Source of the DNA: Antennarius striatus
Lineage: Eukaryota > Chordata > Actinopteri > Lophiiformes > Antennariidae
DNA: 64,000 nt
Direction of reading: 5' to 3'
Assembly (NCBI RefSeq): GCF_040054535.1
Contig: NC_090797.1
Span: forward strand, 3,903,501-3,967,500
Shown: positions 53,889 to 64,000 of the stretch, piece by piece
How the letters are laid out: each line of letters starts with the position of its first letter
How positions within the stretch are numbered: the first letter of the stretch is position 1
Program-made: the position numbers and the translations under genes
Notes under the pieces: model-generated
The model's database searches: none
Told to the model about the DNA's origin: nothing
What the model saw: only the letters and a program-made list of their open reading frames with translations

Positions 53889-54108
53889 CTATAAAGGAAC
53901 AGCGGGAGAATGCCATGTCATTTTATATCATGGGTAAGTAGATAATAATGAATTAAATATATGCAAAACAGTAAGTTAACATTTACAGATGTTTAGTATC
54001 TTGATTTAGCAGAATGACCCCTACCTTTCCGTCCAGTTTGAGTACCAACATGATGAGGAAGACCAGGGTGAAGACCCAGGTCAACAAAACCCTCTGAGCC
54101 AGAGACAT
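53571..54108 (-). CDS. tmem60: TMEM60, transmembrane protein 60, whole gene model
   Basis: Small multi-pass membrane protein of unknown function. Two coding exons, 54108-54025 and 53888-53571, join in phase 0 to give 133 residues, the same length as human TMEM60. The sequence starts MSLAQRVLLTWVFTLVFLIM, continues KVQWNWFLIFLPVWVFDGIL and KMAGHCKPGYDPRNGS, then AWYLTAMLLKLGFCLTLCAK, and ends ELGLNIFPERREA. Predicted membrane segments are at residues ~6-25, 33-53, 76-96 and 104-124. The start has G at -3, and no in-frame ATG lies between it and the upstream splice acceptor. Being opposite in strand to rsbn1l and to the expected phtf2 fits the vertebrate locus. Confidence 0.95.
54025..54108 (-). 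CDS. tmem60: tmem60 coding exon 1 (residues 1-28)
   Basis: Encodes MSLAQRVLLTWVFTLVFLIM then LVLKLDGK, the first membrane segment. Donor AAG|GTAGGG. The exon extends upstream as 5' UTR to an acceptor (CTCCAG) with exon start at 54154. Confidence 0.94.
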
Positions 54109-54154
54109 CCCACCGATCGCGGACAGGTTTGATGAGGAAACCAGGAAGCAGATG
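54109..54154 (-). other. tmem60: tmem60 5' UTR part of exon 2
   Basis: 46 nt between the acceptor CTCCAG and the ATG. It has no ATG, so initiation at 54108 is unambiguous once this splice is used. Upstream lies a ~275-bp non-coding intron (54155-54431). Confidence 0.6.
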
Positions 54155-54431
54155 CTGGAGACAACAACCAATCAGGCGCTTTTATAATAGATATTAAAGA
54201 CTGATGTCACTGCCATAAGGAAACCGACATGTAAGATAAAACAGCAAAGATGAAACAGCTGCTAATGCCAGTGGAAAACGTGGCATTGTTGTTAATATGA
54301 AGCAACAACAGCTGGAGACAAACCTGTCATTTCCCCTATTTGTTTGTTAGCTCATGCTAAAGTGACAGCTAGCATTCTTGGATCAATAGCGTTCGTATTT
54401 AGTGTTTTAAAGACGTCCAAATCCGACTTAC

Positions 54432-54540
54432 TTTCACTGTATTTTTAAACCGCTGTCCACCATGTTCGTCCCTCCTTCCGCTAAATCCGCCACAAATATT
54501 CACAATTATTCGACATAATTATTGACAGAGGTGCCCATTC
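54432..54540 (-). other. tmem60: tmem60 non-coding exon 1 with upstream ORF
   Basis: A perfect GTAAGT donor follows GTGAAA at 54432. Just upstream is a complete 9-codon ORF (ATG at 54463, stop ending 54434) reading MVDSGLKIQ. The 5' end of the exon is set only approximately, from the promoter motifs beyond it. Confidence 0.55.
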
Positions 54541-54720
54541 TCGATAACAAGCTGTCTCCGGTCCGTTATCTCTGTCTGCCCCGCCCACCTCCGAAGCCTA
54601 TTGGTCCTAGTTTTGCAACGTCACGTTCCTTTTAAGTCCGTCATCCCTGGAAGCTAAACCGTAATACTTTTATAAATGCGCGACCTCATTGTAAGTTTTC
54701 CCTGTAGTGAATTGTACTGT
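54541..54720. promoter_or_regulatory. Candidate bidirectional promoter, tmem60 / phtf2
   Basis: Between the leftward tmem60 first exon and rightward CpG-richer sequence lie a GC box (CCCCGCCCAC, 54579-54588), an inverted CCAAT box (ATTGG, 54600-54604) and a CRE half-site (CGTCACG, about 54619-54625). No TATA box is seen. Confidence 0.5.
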
Positions 54721-55113
54721 CCACTAGAGGTGAGTAAAGCTCTTTCTGTTACGATCAAAAACCGTATTTGAATTCGATTTAAAGAGGAGCCACAACAAAT
54801 GGTGACATTTCGCCTTTACATAACCCCACTTTTTGTGAATATGAGTGAGTCGTGGATCCCATTCGGTTGCCATCGTCAAAAACGTTGGTTCCAAAATACA
54901 CCTGCGCGTTTATGCGGTGGTTTACGGGCCGGAGCCGAAGTTGTATTTTTACAGTGCGAGACAGAAAAGCTTCTGCTTCAAACAGCGCCGAGGCAAGACG
55001 CTCAGCATCTCCCGTCAGGTTGGTCTAACTCCCGAACGGCTCTGGTCGCAGTGTTGAGCGCCCGGGATTTGAGTGCGTGAAGCGAACCCGGAGCAGCCAT
55101 CGCTGTCAAGGAG
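54721..55113 (+). other. phtf2: Candidate phtf2 first (5' UTR) exon region
   Basis: CpG-richer DNA with a possible donor GAG|GTAGGA at 55113/55114 or CAG|GTTGGT at 55018/55019. The assignment to phtf2 is by synteny only, since phtf2 follows tmem60 in vertebrates. The 70-93 codon open frames here match no protein I know. Confidence 0.3.
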
Positions 55114-56779
55114 GTAGGACTGAGGGGCTTGCGCGGCGTGTTGGAGCTGCAAGTGAAGAATTTGAGGGTCAGCTGTGAGGGCTCTTTGTGCCTGCCGCCG
55201 GCAGCTTAGCTAACTATGTAGCATGATGCGAGCTAGCAGGAGAAGGAGGAGGAGGACAGACGAAAGTGAAGTGAACCGTGAAGACTGAAAACACTGCCCT
55301 AATGTAGAGGAGGAGAGGCTAGCTTCAGAATTAGCTGCTCATTAACTCGTTTATAGTGCTACACAGGTCGTGTCCTTGTATGGAGTGAAAACAGCTAAAC
55401 GATTTTCCCGCTGTGAGCTTCACGGCTGAAATATTAATGACGTAGGTGACAATAACGTCCATAGAAGAAGAGGACACACTGCATCCTTTACTTTCTCCCC
55501 ATAAAGTCATTATATTAGGATTTAATCTGGGTTTTTTTCCTATTCCAAACATCTTGACCATTCCACTTTATATATCTGTTGATGCAGCTGATCACACTTT
55601 TTACAAAAGGGAGTGTGTTGATTTATTTAACAAATAAATAATTAGTATTTTCAAGTGAAATCCCATTTTTCCACGAGTTTTCCCATCTCTCTACAACCTC
55701 TGTCAGGATTTAGGTGCTTTTACTGCCTTGGCTAAAGAAATTTCAGTGGTAAAACCTGCTTAACAGATGGACTTGACATATATTTACATGATTATATGTT
55801 CTACCAGCTGAGTCAGTCTCTTTTATTTCCATTTAGCTATATCCAAAATCAAATCTGTAACTTTGTAACCATAATTTAAAATGAACCATAAGTTTTTTTT
55901 AAAAAAGAAAAGAAAATTAATTTAAAAATAAAAAGAGAATTTTATTGATAATCCATCCAATAATCTCCGTGTCAGAAGTGGAAATAGTGCAGAAACTTAA
56001 AGTGGCCTCTTCAAAAAGCTTTTCTGTGCACCCACACTCAGTTTTATTTTGAATGAAGCTAGAATACATGAATCTATTCCATTGTTTTTCATCACATTGT
56101 GTGATTTCTCTGCCCATCATGTCCCCTGAGCAGAAACCATCACAGACTTTAGCAAACGGTCAAGCTCACACTTTGGTAGGCCGTCTGATTATCCAGCATG
56201 GTTTTGCCAGCCAGCCAGTCTGTCTTTTCCATGGTCAGACTAATGCTGTCATTGCTCAACCCGAGTTTCCATTGCAATCCTAAAGTGACCCATAAATTTG
56301 CCTTTCTCGCTACTTTGGCAGAGTCCTGCGAGAGTCCACAACGTTAATATCCAACATGGAGTGCCTGGATAAACCTTTCAAAGCAACATGAAATATGAAT
56401 TCCTTGTAAAAGTCCGTGCAGGCTGGTCAAGAGGAACAAATCTGGCTTTATTGGAGTTATAAATCCTGTTATAAAACACCGACGTCAGCAGAACTGACCA
56501 ACTGCAGTATCATCTTTATCTGCAGCAGTGAGATTAAACTGTTTTGACTATATCCAATGTAATTTTAATTCACCTGCAGGCAGTCAGGTGTGTGGAGAGA
56601 CACGTGTGTCAGCGCTGTGTAAGCTGGAAGGCTGTATTTTATTATTTTCACAAAACTAATTGCCTTGTGATGACAAAACTATCTGTATTTTACATTTAAA
56701 TCGGTCCATGACATTCACGGTTTAACTCTCAGCCAGAGATGCCAGAGTTGTCACCTGCTGCTGCTTTTCAAGGTGACAA

Positions 56780-56850
56780 AAAGAACCTTGGAGGTGTCCT
56801 TTAGCAAGGCACTTGAACAATATTCAGCTACCTGTGGCTGTTTGCAGGTA
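56780..56850 (+). repeat. Possible diverged SINE-like fragment
   Basis: GTGTCCTTTAGCAAGGCACT followed by TGAACAAT resembles the GTGTCCTTGAGCAAGGCACTTAAC segment of common fish SINEs. Short and isolated. Confidence 0.35.
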
Positions 56851-58509
56851 TTTTTATATTTTTGTTACATGCTCACGGACAGGAAATGAGCAGCAAAATC
56901 TCTGTTGCTATGTGCAGCATGTAGACAAGACCGATGTTGTGTCACAGCCACCCGGGACTCTCCGAGTACACACCTAGGCACACTGGGAGTGGGGCTACAT
57001 ACCTTGCAAGCCGTGTGTGACGTTGATTTATTGTCGGGTTTTTTGGCAATGTTAATGAACTTGAGGTCAGTCAGTTGTTTGTGGTGTCTTTTTATTTGCA
57101 TATTCAGTTGAAAAAGTCAACTGAGGTTGAAGGGAAAGCCGTGTGTGTGTGTCATTGTTGCGTCCACAGGCTCAGACTGCTGCCTGTCGTCCGACCAGTG
57201 TGTTCCTTTTTATATTCCATGACACCATCTGTCTTTCCTTCTTTTCTTTCCCTCTCTTCCTCACGTCGTCTGCCTCTCTGAGGAGGTCGCCAGGGATGCG
57301 GCGTGTTTTTGTGCAGCTTTAATCTGCCCACTGTAGCTGGTTACATCATCAGCTGCAATGGCGTTGCATCACACAGCAGACTGTCACATCATCTGTTGTT
57401 AGAGCAGCGTAATTCACCTGTGGGACGGCCGCGGAAATGTAGAGAGGTTGCAGAGAAAGGTCAAGTGGCTTTCTGCTGAAGCGCCACACCAGGAGCTTTA
57501 ACGGCATCATAGATGAGAGGTTGTGTTAATAACAAGGATGATGTTGTTAGGAGGAGACGTTTCTGTCCCAGTTTTGAAGCTTTTCAAATGAGGTGTTTCA
57601 GACGAGACGGGACGTCAGCAACGGGTTTCGCTCTGCAGCTGTTTTCAAACAGCAAATATGAATTATCTCTATCATCCTTTGATTGTCGCAAAGATGAATA
57701 ATCATTCACTGATTCCTGATTTCATTTTTACACACCGTCTCACCGGGACACATGCACGGAGTGGATGGTGTCAGCAACACCTGACAGTTGTTGGAACCTC
57801 TAATCAGGTCTTGAGACATATTTTTGTCCCCATTCGTGGGATTAAATCGATTTTCCATTTTAGGAGCTCTACATGTCAGTCTCAGATCGGACGCTGTGCC
57901 TTCACCCTCTTATGCTAATGCCCATGTGTTTTGACATTATGACAGGTTTATCTGTTGGCTGTTGATATGAGAAACACCGCTGTCACGTGACTTGCTAATC
58001 ATTTAGCGGAGTGTGTGACTCACACCTGCGAGGCTGAGTTCATGCCTGAGCGGAGATGCTTCGGGGGGGAGGGGGGTTATGAAGATGAGGGCCGGTCTCC
58101 TGACTCCAAACTAGTTGGCCGCTGGGATCCTGTATTCCTCGTGATAATTCATGGAGCGTGTGGTCCTGTGTGTGTGTGTGGTCATGGGATAAATACTGTG
58201 TTATTTTTGTAAGGCTTTCTGTGCACAACAGCAAAATGAAGTGGGGCTGTATTGTTTTTTCAGTACCTTTTTGCTTATATTGTTGTTTGTTTGGAGCAAA
58301 GATTTTAGTTTAGTGTCATGGATTTGCCTTGGATGAGTTTCCTCGAAATTTAACAAGTTCTATATAAAAAGCATATCTATACCATATATAGTTAGTTAGT
58401 TTTGAACTAACTAGGTTTTTACCTAACTAACTAGTTCTGGAATTATTATTTAACATAAAAAGTGTTTTTATGTTTTTTTGAATTATTTATGCTTATTGTT
58501 AGTGTTTAC

Positions 58510-58606
58510 TCTGTATGTTTGCACTTTTATACCAATCCTGCTTTATGTGCTTTCAGTTGCACCTTGGGGACAAATAAAGTTTTTTGAAATGGATTTGAAT
58601 TTGAAT
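58510..58606 (+). repeat. Retroposon 3'-end-like sequence
   Basis: TTGCACCTTGGGGACAAATA, then AAGTTTTTTGAAAT and a short TTTGAATTTGAAT tail, is typical of the 3' ends of fish non-LTR retroposons: a polyadenylation-like signal followed by a simple-sequence tail. No coding part remains. Confidence 0.45.
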
Positions 58607-58877
58607 ATACCAACTATGACTTTATATGAATATATCTAGTAACTTTATATTAATAGACAATAAATTTACATTAATAACTAATCATTTTATATTAATAACT
58701 AATACAGTAATTTTCTGTAGTGTCATGCAGCCATGTTAAAATTAGACTTCAGCTGACTGTATAAGAGCGTGAGTGCACTCACACACACACACACACACAC
58801 AGAGCTGTTGCTTTCAGTCTCAATCGTGATCATCCAGGCCTCCACCTTAACCCTCTGTCTCTCTTTTGCTTTTCCAG

Positions 58878-58926
58878 TTTAAGCCGTGAAGACCAAACGC
58901 CAGTTGTCTGAAGAACCTGACCAGAG
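58878..58926 (+). other. phtf2: Candidate phtf2 non-coding exon
   Basis: A 49-nt segment with a good acceptor (TTTTCCAG) and a consensus donor (AGAG|GTGAGT). It is stop-containing and lacks an ATG, so would be 5' UTR. Inferred from splice signals and synteny only. The donor lies 16 bp upstream of a long (CA)n tract. Confidence 0.4.
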
Positions 58927-58935
58927 GTGAGTCAC

Positions 58936-58942
<7 letters not shown>

Positions 58943-58992
<50 letters not shown>
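58943..58992 (+). repeat. (CA)n microsatellite
   Basis: A pure CA tract of about 25 units, forming an inverted pair with the (TG)n tract at 59103-59170. Confidence 0.95.
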
Positions 58993-58993
<1 letters not shown>

Positions 58994-59098
58994 AGTGACC
59001 TTGCACAGGCAGTACAGTAGTTCATGAGAGCTGCTCATTATGTTTGGAGAATGTGAAAAAAGACGGACTTCCCCTCTGAGGAGAGAACGCTTGCATGG

Positions 59099-59102
<4 letters not shown>

Positions 59103-59170
<68 letters not shown>
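59103..59170 (+). repeat. (TG)n microsatellite
   Basis: A pure TG tract of about 34 units, 110 bp downstream of the (CA)n tract. Confidence 0.95.
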
Positions 59171-59173
<3 letters not shown>

Positions 59174-62100
59174 AAGTGAAGCTGCTTTACAGTCAGCAGT
59201 AGTCTATATTTGTGCGATTCGTCTGTGGCCGATGGTTTCCTGTCCAACAAACTCCTACAGCAAATATTCTTCATCTTCTTAAAGATAATTTGTCTGTTTT
59301 CACACGTTCAATAAAAAAATGAAAACTAATATTGGACTCAAATGTGAGATGATGAGTTCAGAATAGACTCTTGTCCTCACAGCAGCTCCACAGAAAGATT
59401 CTTGATGGACATTTTATATAGAACTCCTCACCTCAGGCTACAATGGAATATTAATGCTGGGAGCCAAATCACAGAGGAAAGGGAATGTTTATTGTTCGAG
59501 TAAAGACAAAGTGCACTTCAGGTTTTATTGTTCATTACATAATGATAAAGGTCATTTTGTCTTCCTCTTGACAGATGATTACAGCCTGAGTTTGTTTTGA
59601 ATTTACGGTTTTCTCTCATGCAGTTTTAGCCCTTCCACACTGTTGAGTTTTCTCAAAATTGCCGATTTTGAAGTTGCGGCTAGGATTTTTTCCTTCCCTG
59701 CCTTTCGATCATAGAATAGCACTAAATTTCACTGCCAAGATCATCTTGATTGAATGAACCGTTTTATGTATGTTGTCTTATCAGTCTCCGCAATAAAAAA
59801 TAAGTAATTTCTGTAGGGTTTGTCGCTGTACAATCGATTGTAGGTCAAGCGTAGCATCTTGTGATGCGACCTGAGACGTCAGGGATTCACCTTACGTGAC
59901 AGAAAACACGATCCCTGTCCCGCCGTCACCCCTCTGGTTCCACGCTCACTAACGGAATCCCACCCGACGCCTTCGACCCCTCGGCATCAACCGAGCCGCA
60001 TCTTGTTTCGCCACAGGCGTCCGACCGCACGCAAACTTACTTTAAACGCACACACGTGTCCCCCTCCAGCCCGGCTCAGGGTTGTAACCTGCACCCTTAA
60101 TGAAATAGAGAGCACCCGGAGAGGGACGCAGCAGCTACAGTTACACATCACGAGTTACTGGACTCGTGAGGGAAGTAGATCAGCAGTGTGTTCAAATCTT
60201 TCTATCCTCCTAAATTACTGTCCTATTTTGGAATTAGATACAGATCGATGCCAGAGGAGTTTTGCGTCATGTTCAGTTTCCAACTGAACTTTCCTGACCA
60301 CCATGCCTTTTTGAGGCCATATAATTACCGTGGATTAAGTGAAATTTGCCTTAAAATAACTCGGCTAACTATTAGATGTTTTTGGGTCAAATAGAAAGCA
60401 AATATATATCATAAATGTGTGTTAGTAGTGCTAATTCTAATTAATGAAGAAAACAGCCTGGTCTTAGCTTGTAGAATATTAATTTAGCTCAGTGACAACC
60501 TGAATTTTTTGGGGAAATTGTTTCCCTAGTAAAAAAGAGAGGGGATATAAAAGATTAATGAAGTTATGAGGTTCTTAACTTGGAATGAAGTGAAGAGAGG
60601 GGAGCACGTTGTGTGACCAATTACATAAAATGTTGGTGGAAGCCTCATATAATTATCATCACAGCAAATACATGATCGCCACACGGACCCGTTTAAATGA
60701 GACACACACTCCTAATGACGTTGAACACACTCGCCACACCCTGACTCTCAACGCTCGCTTTCCTCGTCTGATTTTGGCGTGAGCTGGCAGAATTTCTGTA
60801 AGGCCACAAATACAGACACGCATTCATGATGGATGACTCAGTCTGCTCTGGATTCTACTGACTACCAGCATTTGTTGTGTGTTTTTTTGACTCACTTACA
60901 GTGTTGTATTTGTTAATTCATAAATTGAACCATAAGGACAGTTACTGTTACCCAATCTGTTGTTGTTAAGAGTTGATTTTCTTTAATGTATTATGTTTAT
61001 TCCAATCTTTTTCTTTAATTCTTATTATTTCTAACAAACTGGGTTATGTTTTTACCTAAAACAACAAATTTATCTCCATAAAATACACCTACAGCACCCA
61101 CCCTACAGCACCCATTCATCCAATAAATAGCTGGACTGTGAAATACCTGAGATTTTTCAGACAAGAATGAACCACACATGAAGCATTAACAATAGCGGTC
61201 GACAGTGGAAAAACACATAAATGGCCAAACTTTGGATTCATCTCAAAAATTAGTTGTTTTTTTCCCAGCGTATCCAAAGGCAGCATGGAGGTTACTGGAA
61301 ATCACCAGCAGTTGAACAATATTTGCTGAAGTGCTGTGCTTTCAGTAAAAAATTGGCCGTACTGAAGTATTTCCATTTGACCCCACTTCTTCTAAATAGT
61401 CTCCTACATCCAGAGAAACTTTTTTTTTCTTCTCATTATTTAATTGCTTTTTACGTCATCCTGTTTGTTTGGCAGCGTTCATGTTTTTCAGCTCGGACTC
61501 TTCATGTCCACGGAAAACTGTCTTTTGCAATATTGCTGATTTTAGATGTGGATTTCTCTAATCTAGAATTAAGTGTTTGTTTATGTGTGAAGTACACGAT
61601 CTTCTTAGATAAATACATTTTTGAAATATGCTTGTATTAGCTGTGAAATGCCTCAAAGTTATAAAGTTTTTTCCCCCTGAGGTCAGGAATCCTTGACCTT
61701 TTGGGGTTTAGCTGTTCTCACAGGCGACTGATGCTGCACACATGTGACACAGAAACAAGCGTGTATGGCCTACATAGTACACTCTGTATCCTGCATGCTT
61801 TCTCTCTTTCGTTGGAAATGGGTCAGTCGAAATGGGCTTCTGGTTCGACATACTTGGCAAGCGTCTGCGTGTCTTTATCTGACGTTTTGCAGCCAGAAGG
61901 CAAAAAAGAATTTTTTTTTTACATATGATGCAAAATTCTTCAGAGGCTTTTCCACTGGGTGTGTGCGTGTGAAGAAACCTTGTCATGCTGAGATTCCTGC
62001 AAAATCTTTACCCGAGTGACGACAATTAGAAATATATGTAGCATGGGCTCATGGGAAAATGCAGACATGCCTGTTTTGGTTTCAAGACTACCGCTAAATG

Positions 62101-63304
62101 TGTGTCTGTGTTTGTGTATAGGCGTTGTTCCCTAAATACCCTGTAGCAAACCACGGCGTATTTTATGAACGCTGAATGTGTGGTTTTGGGGAAAAAAGTT
62201 TTGTTAGGAAAGAACTTGGGAGTCTATTTGTTCTTGTTATGTTTTCCATAAATAACAAACCAGCAGTTTGCAGCTAATCCCATGAAACCGCATCTGCGAG
62301 CAGAATGTCTCTTTGGTGTGTCTCTCTGCTGTGATGGAGGGATTTTCGGGTCTTTAACAGGGAGAATATGCCTGTTTTTCTTATCTCTGAATGAGGAGAC
62401 CCTGAAAGTCAAAAACACCACTAATGATCGGGTGGTGTTGTCTCTCTCTTGCTAAATGTCTGTCTCTATTATCTCTGTCATGCTTACCATTCTTGTTTTG
62501 TGGTTGCACAATCGAGAAAAAAGCCCTGCAGTAATTGGACACCGATGCGTTTCTGTTGGTGGACGATGATGTCGGGCCGAGAGCAAAAATACGTCGTGAG
62601 ACGTTTTAAATTGCAGACAGACAGGATGAAAATCTACAACTGCAGTTTGTGTGGGTTTTGTTCTGTTCGAGAAGATAAACTTTAAGAGGAAACAGTCGCA
62701 AACCTGTTATGAATTATTCATCTCATCAAAAATTAATCTGTGTTTTCCCATATAAAGGAATTAAAACTATTTTTGTACAAAAGTCCTCTTATTTGTATTC
62801 CATATGAATAAGTTTGGACGTTTATGCATCTGTAGAATTTGTCTTGTGTCCTAGAATGACGTCATTGATCTTTGCTCACTTGAAATGATTAAAAAGCTGA
62901 CCTTTTTTAAAAAAATTTCATGCAAAGCAAAAAAGAAAAGAAGTGAAAGTCTTCCTCTAGCTTTTTTTACACAAGTCAATTTTTTACTCACCCATTCATT
63001 ATTCATCTCCATCACCGCTTCTCTGAGCATCGATGTGCCCTTTACTGACACTGTAACCCAAATCACGCATGCAAACACATTATGTCCAGCAAACTACTCT
63101 AATACACTTCTACTAAATTTAAATCGAACTTTATTTGTGTCTGGAGCAGAAGACAACTACATGATTTATTCTGTGTGCCAGGAATAGAACGACTCGCCTT
63201 TGAACGATGGAGGGAGGAGTGATGTTTGTAATCGTAGACTTTCTTCCTGTTGCTATAAATGTCTCTTGCCATGTTGGGCCAAAGTATGCACACTAACTAA
63301 ATCG

Positions 63305-63349
<45 letters not shown>

Positions 63350-64000
63350 AACGTTAACAAACGCCTGAGGCCTTGATGTCCTGTGAAGCCCACTTCCTTG
63401 CAGTTTGTCAGCTAGCGGTTTGTATATTTATATACGAGGGTCGCTAAATGCTACTAGCAGACTTGTCGGATTTGCACAGAACCTGTTCCCCACATTTTCT
63501 GCACACTTGGCTTTAAACGCGAGGACGTTGACCCGCACACACTCGAGCATTAACGCCTCCCCTTTTGTTTGATGCGTGGACTTTATTGCACGTATGAAGA
63601 CTAGCGGCTTGACTGCTGTTAGAGTAGCTGTGGAGTGACTCATGAACGGTTCGTTTACTGTAGAGAGTCATCAATTGACTCAGCACATGGCTTCTATATT
63701 TCCTTTTTTTGGGGTGGGGAGAAAAATTCACTTGAAATGCTTCAGGGCTGGACCTTCTTGCAGACAGAGGCAAGTCTTCGCTTGCTAAGCCACGATGGCT
63801 CATTTTCTTAAGGTAGAGGTTGAAAGTCGACAGGAATTTGCACCATTATTTCAGAAACTAAAAAATGTGACTTTGTGATATTTTATTTGACTGTTATTTC
63901 CTGAAACTAAGAGAAAATGGAAGGCCGACACAAGCCTCCTTCAACCTCCATCCGTCTGCTCTCTGGCTGCACTTATTAACCCGTTTAGAGCTCATATTGC
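59171..64000 (+). other. phtf2: Presumed phtf2 intron to window end
   Basis: I searched for the start of PHTF2 coding sequence and did not find it, so the first coding exon should lie to the right of the window. The stretch holds (CA)n at 63309-63344 and otherwise unremarkable AT-rich DNA. Confidence 0.45.
63309..63344 (+). repeat. (CA)n microsatellite
   Basis: A pure tract of about 18 units near the right end of the window. Confidence 0.95.

Larger units (their letters stand above)
55114..58877 (+). other. phtf2: Presumed phtf2 5' intron
   Basis: No coding exon seen. A SINE-like fragment is possible at 56780-56850 (CCTTTAGCAAGGCACTTGAA). A palindrome cluster lies at 58391-58434, a retroposon-like tail at 58510-58606 and (CA)n at 58781-58800. 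Otherwise plain AT-rich DNA. Confidence 0.5.

Noticed and set aside
54109..54171. Upstream methionine for TMEM60 at 54171 (MVVVSSICFL...)
   Set aside because: The extension crosses a splice acceptor (CTCCAG), so it is intronic. Starting at 54108 gives the family's 133-residue length.
54799..55080. 70-93 codon open frames right of the bidirectional promoter
   Set aside because: Two overlapping frames compete, neither resembles PHTF2 or another family, and high GC favours chance frames.
1..64000. tRNA, rRNA, microRNA hairpins, CRISPR arrays, transposase or reverse-transcriptase ORFs, endogenous viral genes
   Set aside because: None could be supported. Only short diverged retroposon fragments without coding sequence were seen.

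Overview
This is a stretch of vertebrate, almost certainly teleost fish, nuclear genome. Genes are split into many short exons with GT-AG introns. Introns are only a few kilobases long, (CA)n/(TG)n microsatellites are very dense, and the encoded proteins match the vertebrate families PTPN12, RSBN1L and TMEM60. The gene order PTPN12 > RSBN1L > TMEM60 (opposite strand) > expected PHTF2 is the order known from human 7q11. The presence of TMEM60 argues for this locus rather than the paralogous PTPN22-RSBN1-PHTF1 block. The species cannot be named from the sequence.

Region by region. Positions 1-575 hold the promoter/5' UTR of ptpn12. Ptpn12 (PTP-PEST tyrosine phosphatase, + strand) runs from the ATG at 576 to the TGA ending at 24565, in 18 coding exons giving a predicted 818 residues. 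Every splice phase is consistent and the catalytic [10 protein letters not shown] loop, WPD loop, PPPKPPR, NPLH and C-terminal CTH motifs are all present. Its 3' UTR and intergenic DNA fill 24566 to about 29560. Rsbn1l (+ strand) runs from the ATG at 29817 to the stop ending at 47644, in 9 coding exons giving a predicted 1233 residues. It carries the conserved RSBN1/DPY-21-type JmjC-like core plus an unusually long low-complexity C-terminal tail. Positions 47645-53570 are rsbn1l 3' UTR, intergenic DNA and the tmem60 3' UTR. Tmem60 (- strand, 133 residues, four membrane segments) has coding exons at 54108-54025 and 53888-53571 and a non-coding first exon near 54432-54540 with a 9-codon upstream ORF. 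A CCAAT/GC-box promoter at about 54540-54700 is shared with a rightward transcript, presumably phtf2. From there to 64000 I see only candidate phtf2 5' UTR exon(s), introns, microsatellites and old retroposon fragments. No phtf2 coding exon is visible.

The genes are linked by position rather than by pathway. PTPN12 is a cytosolic phosphatase acting on adhesion and cytoskeletal proteins (p130Cas, Shc, PSTPIP). RSBN1L is a nuclear, probably chromatin-modifying protein. TMEM60 is a small membrane protein of unknown function.

The points most worth a second look are: a CA microsatellite fused directly to the weak 5' splice site of the last catalytic-domain exon of ptpn12; a tandem 5' splice site that would switch the conserved PTPN12 C-terminus on or off; the long rsbn1l tail with an 18-bp in-frame minisatellite; a repeated KRENGEV motif at the ends of rsbn1l exons 1 and 2; and a set of CTCF-consensus sites, two of which are divergent around the rsbn1l/tmem60 boundary.
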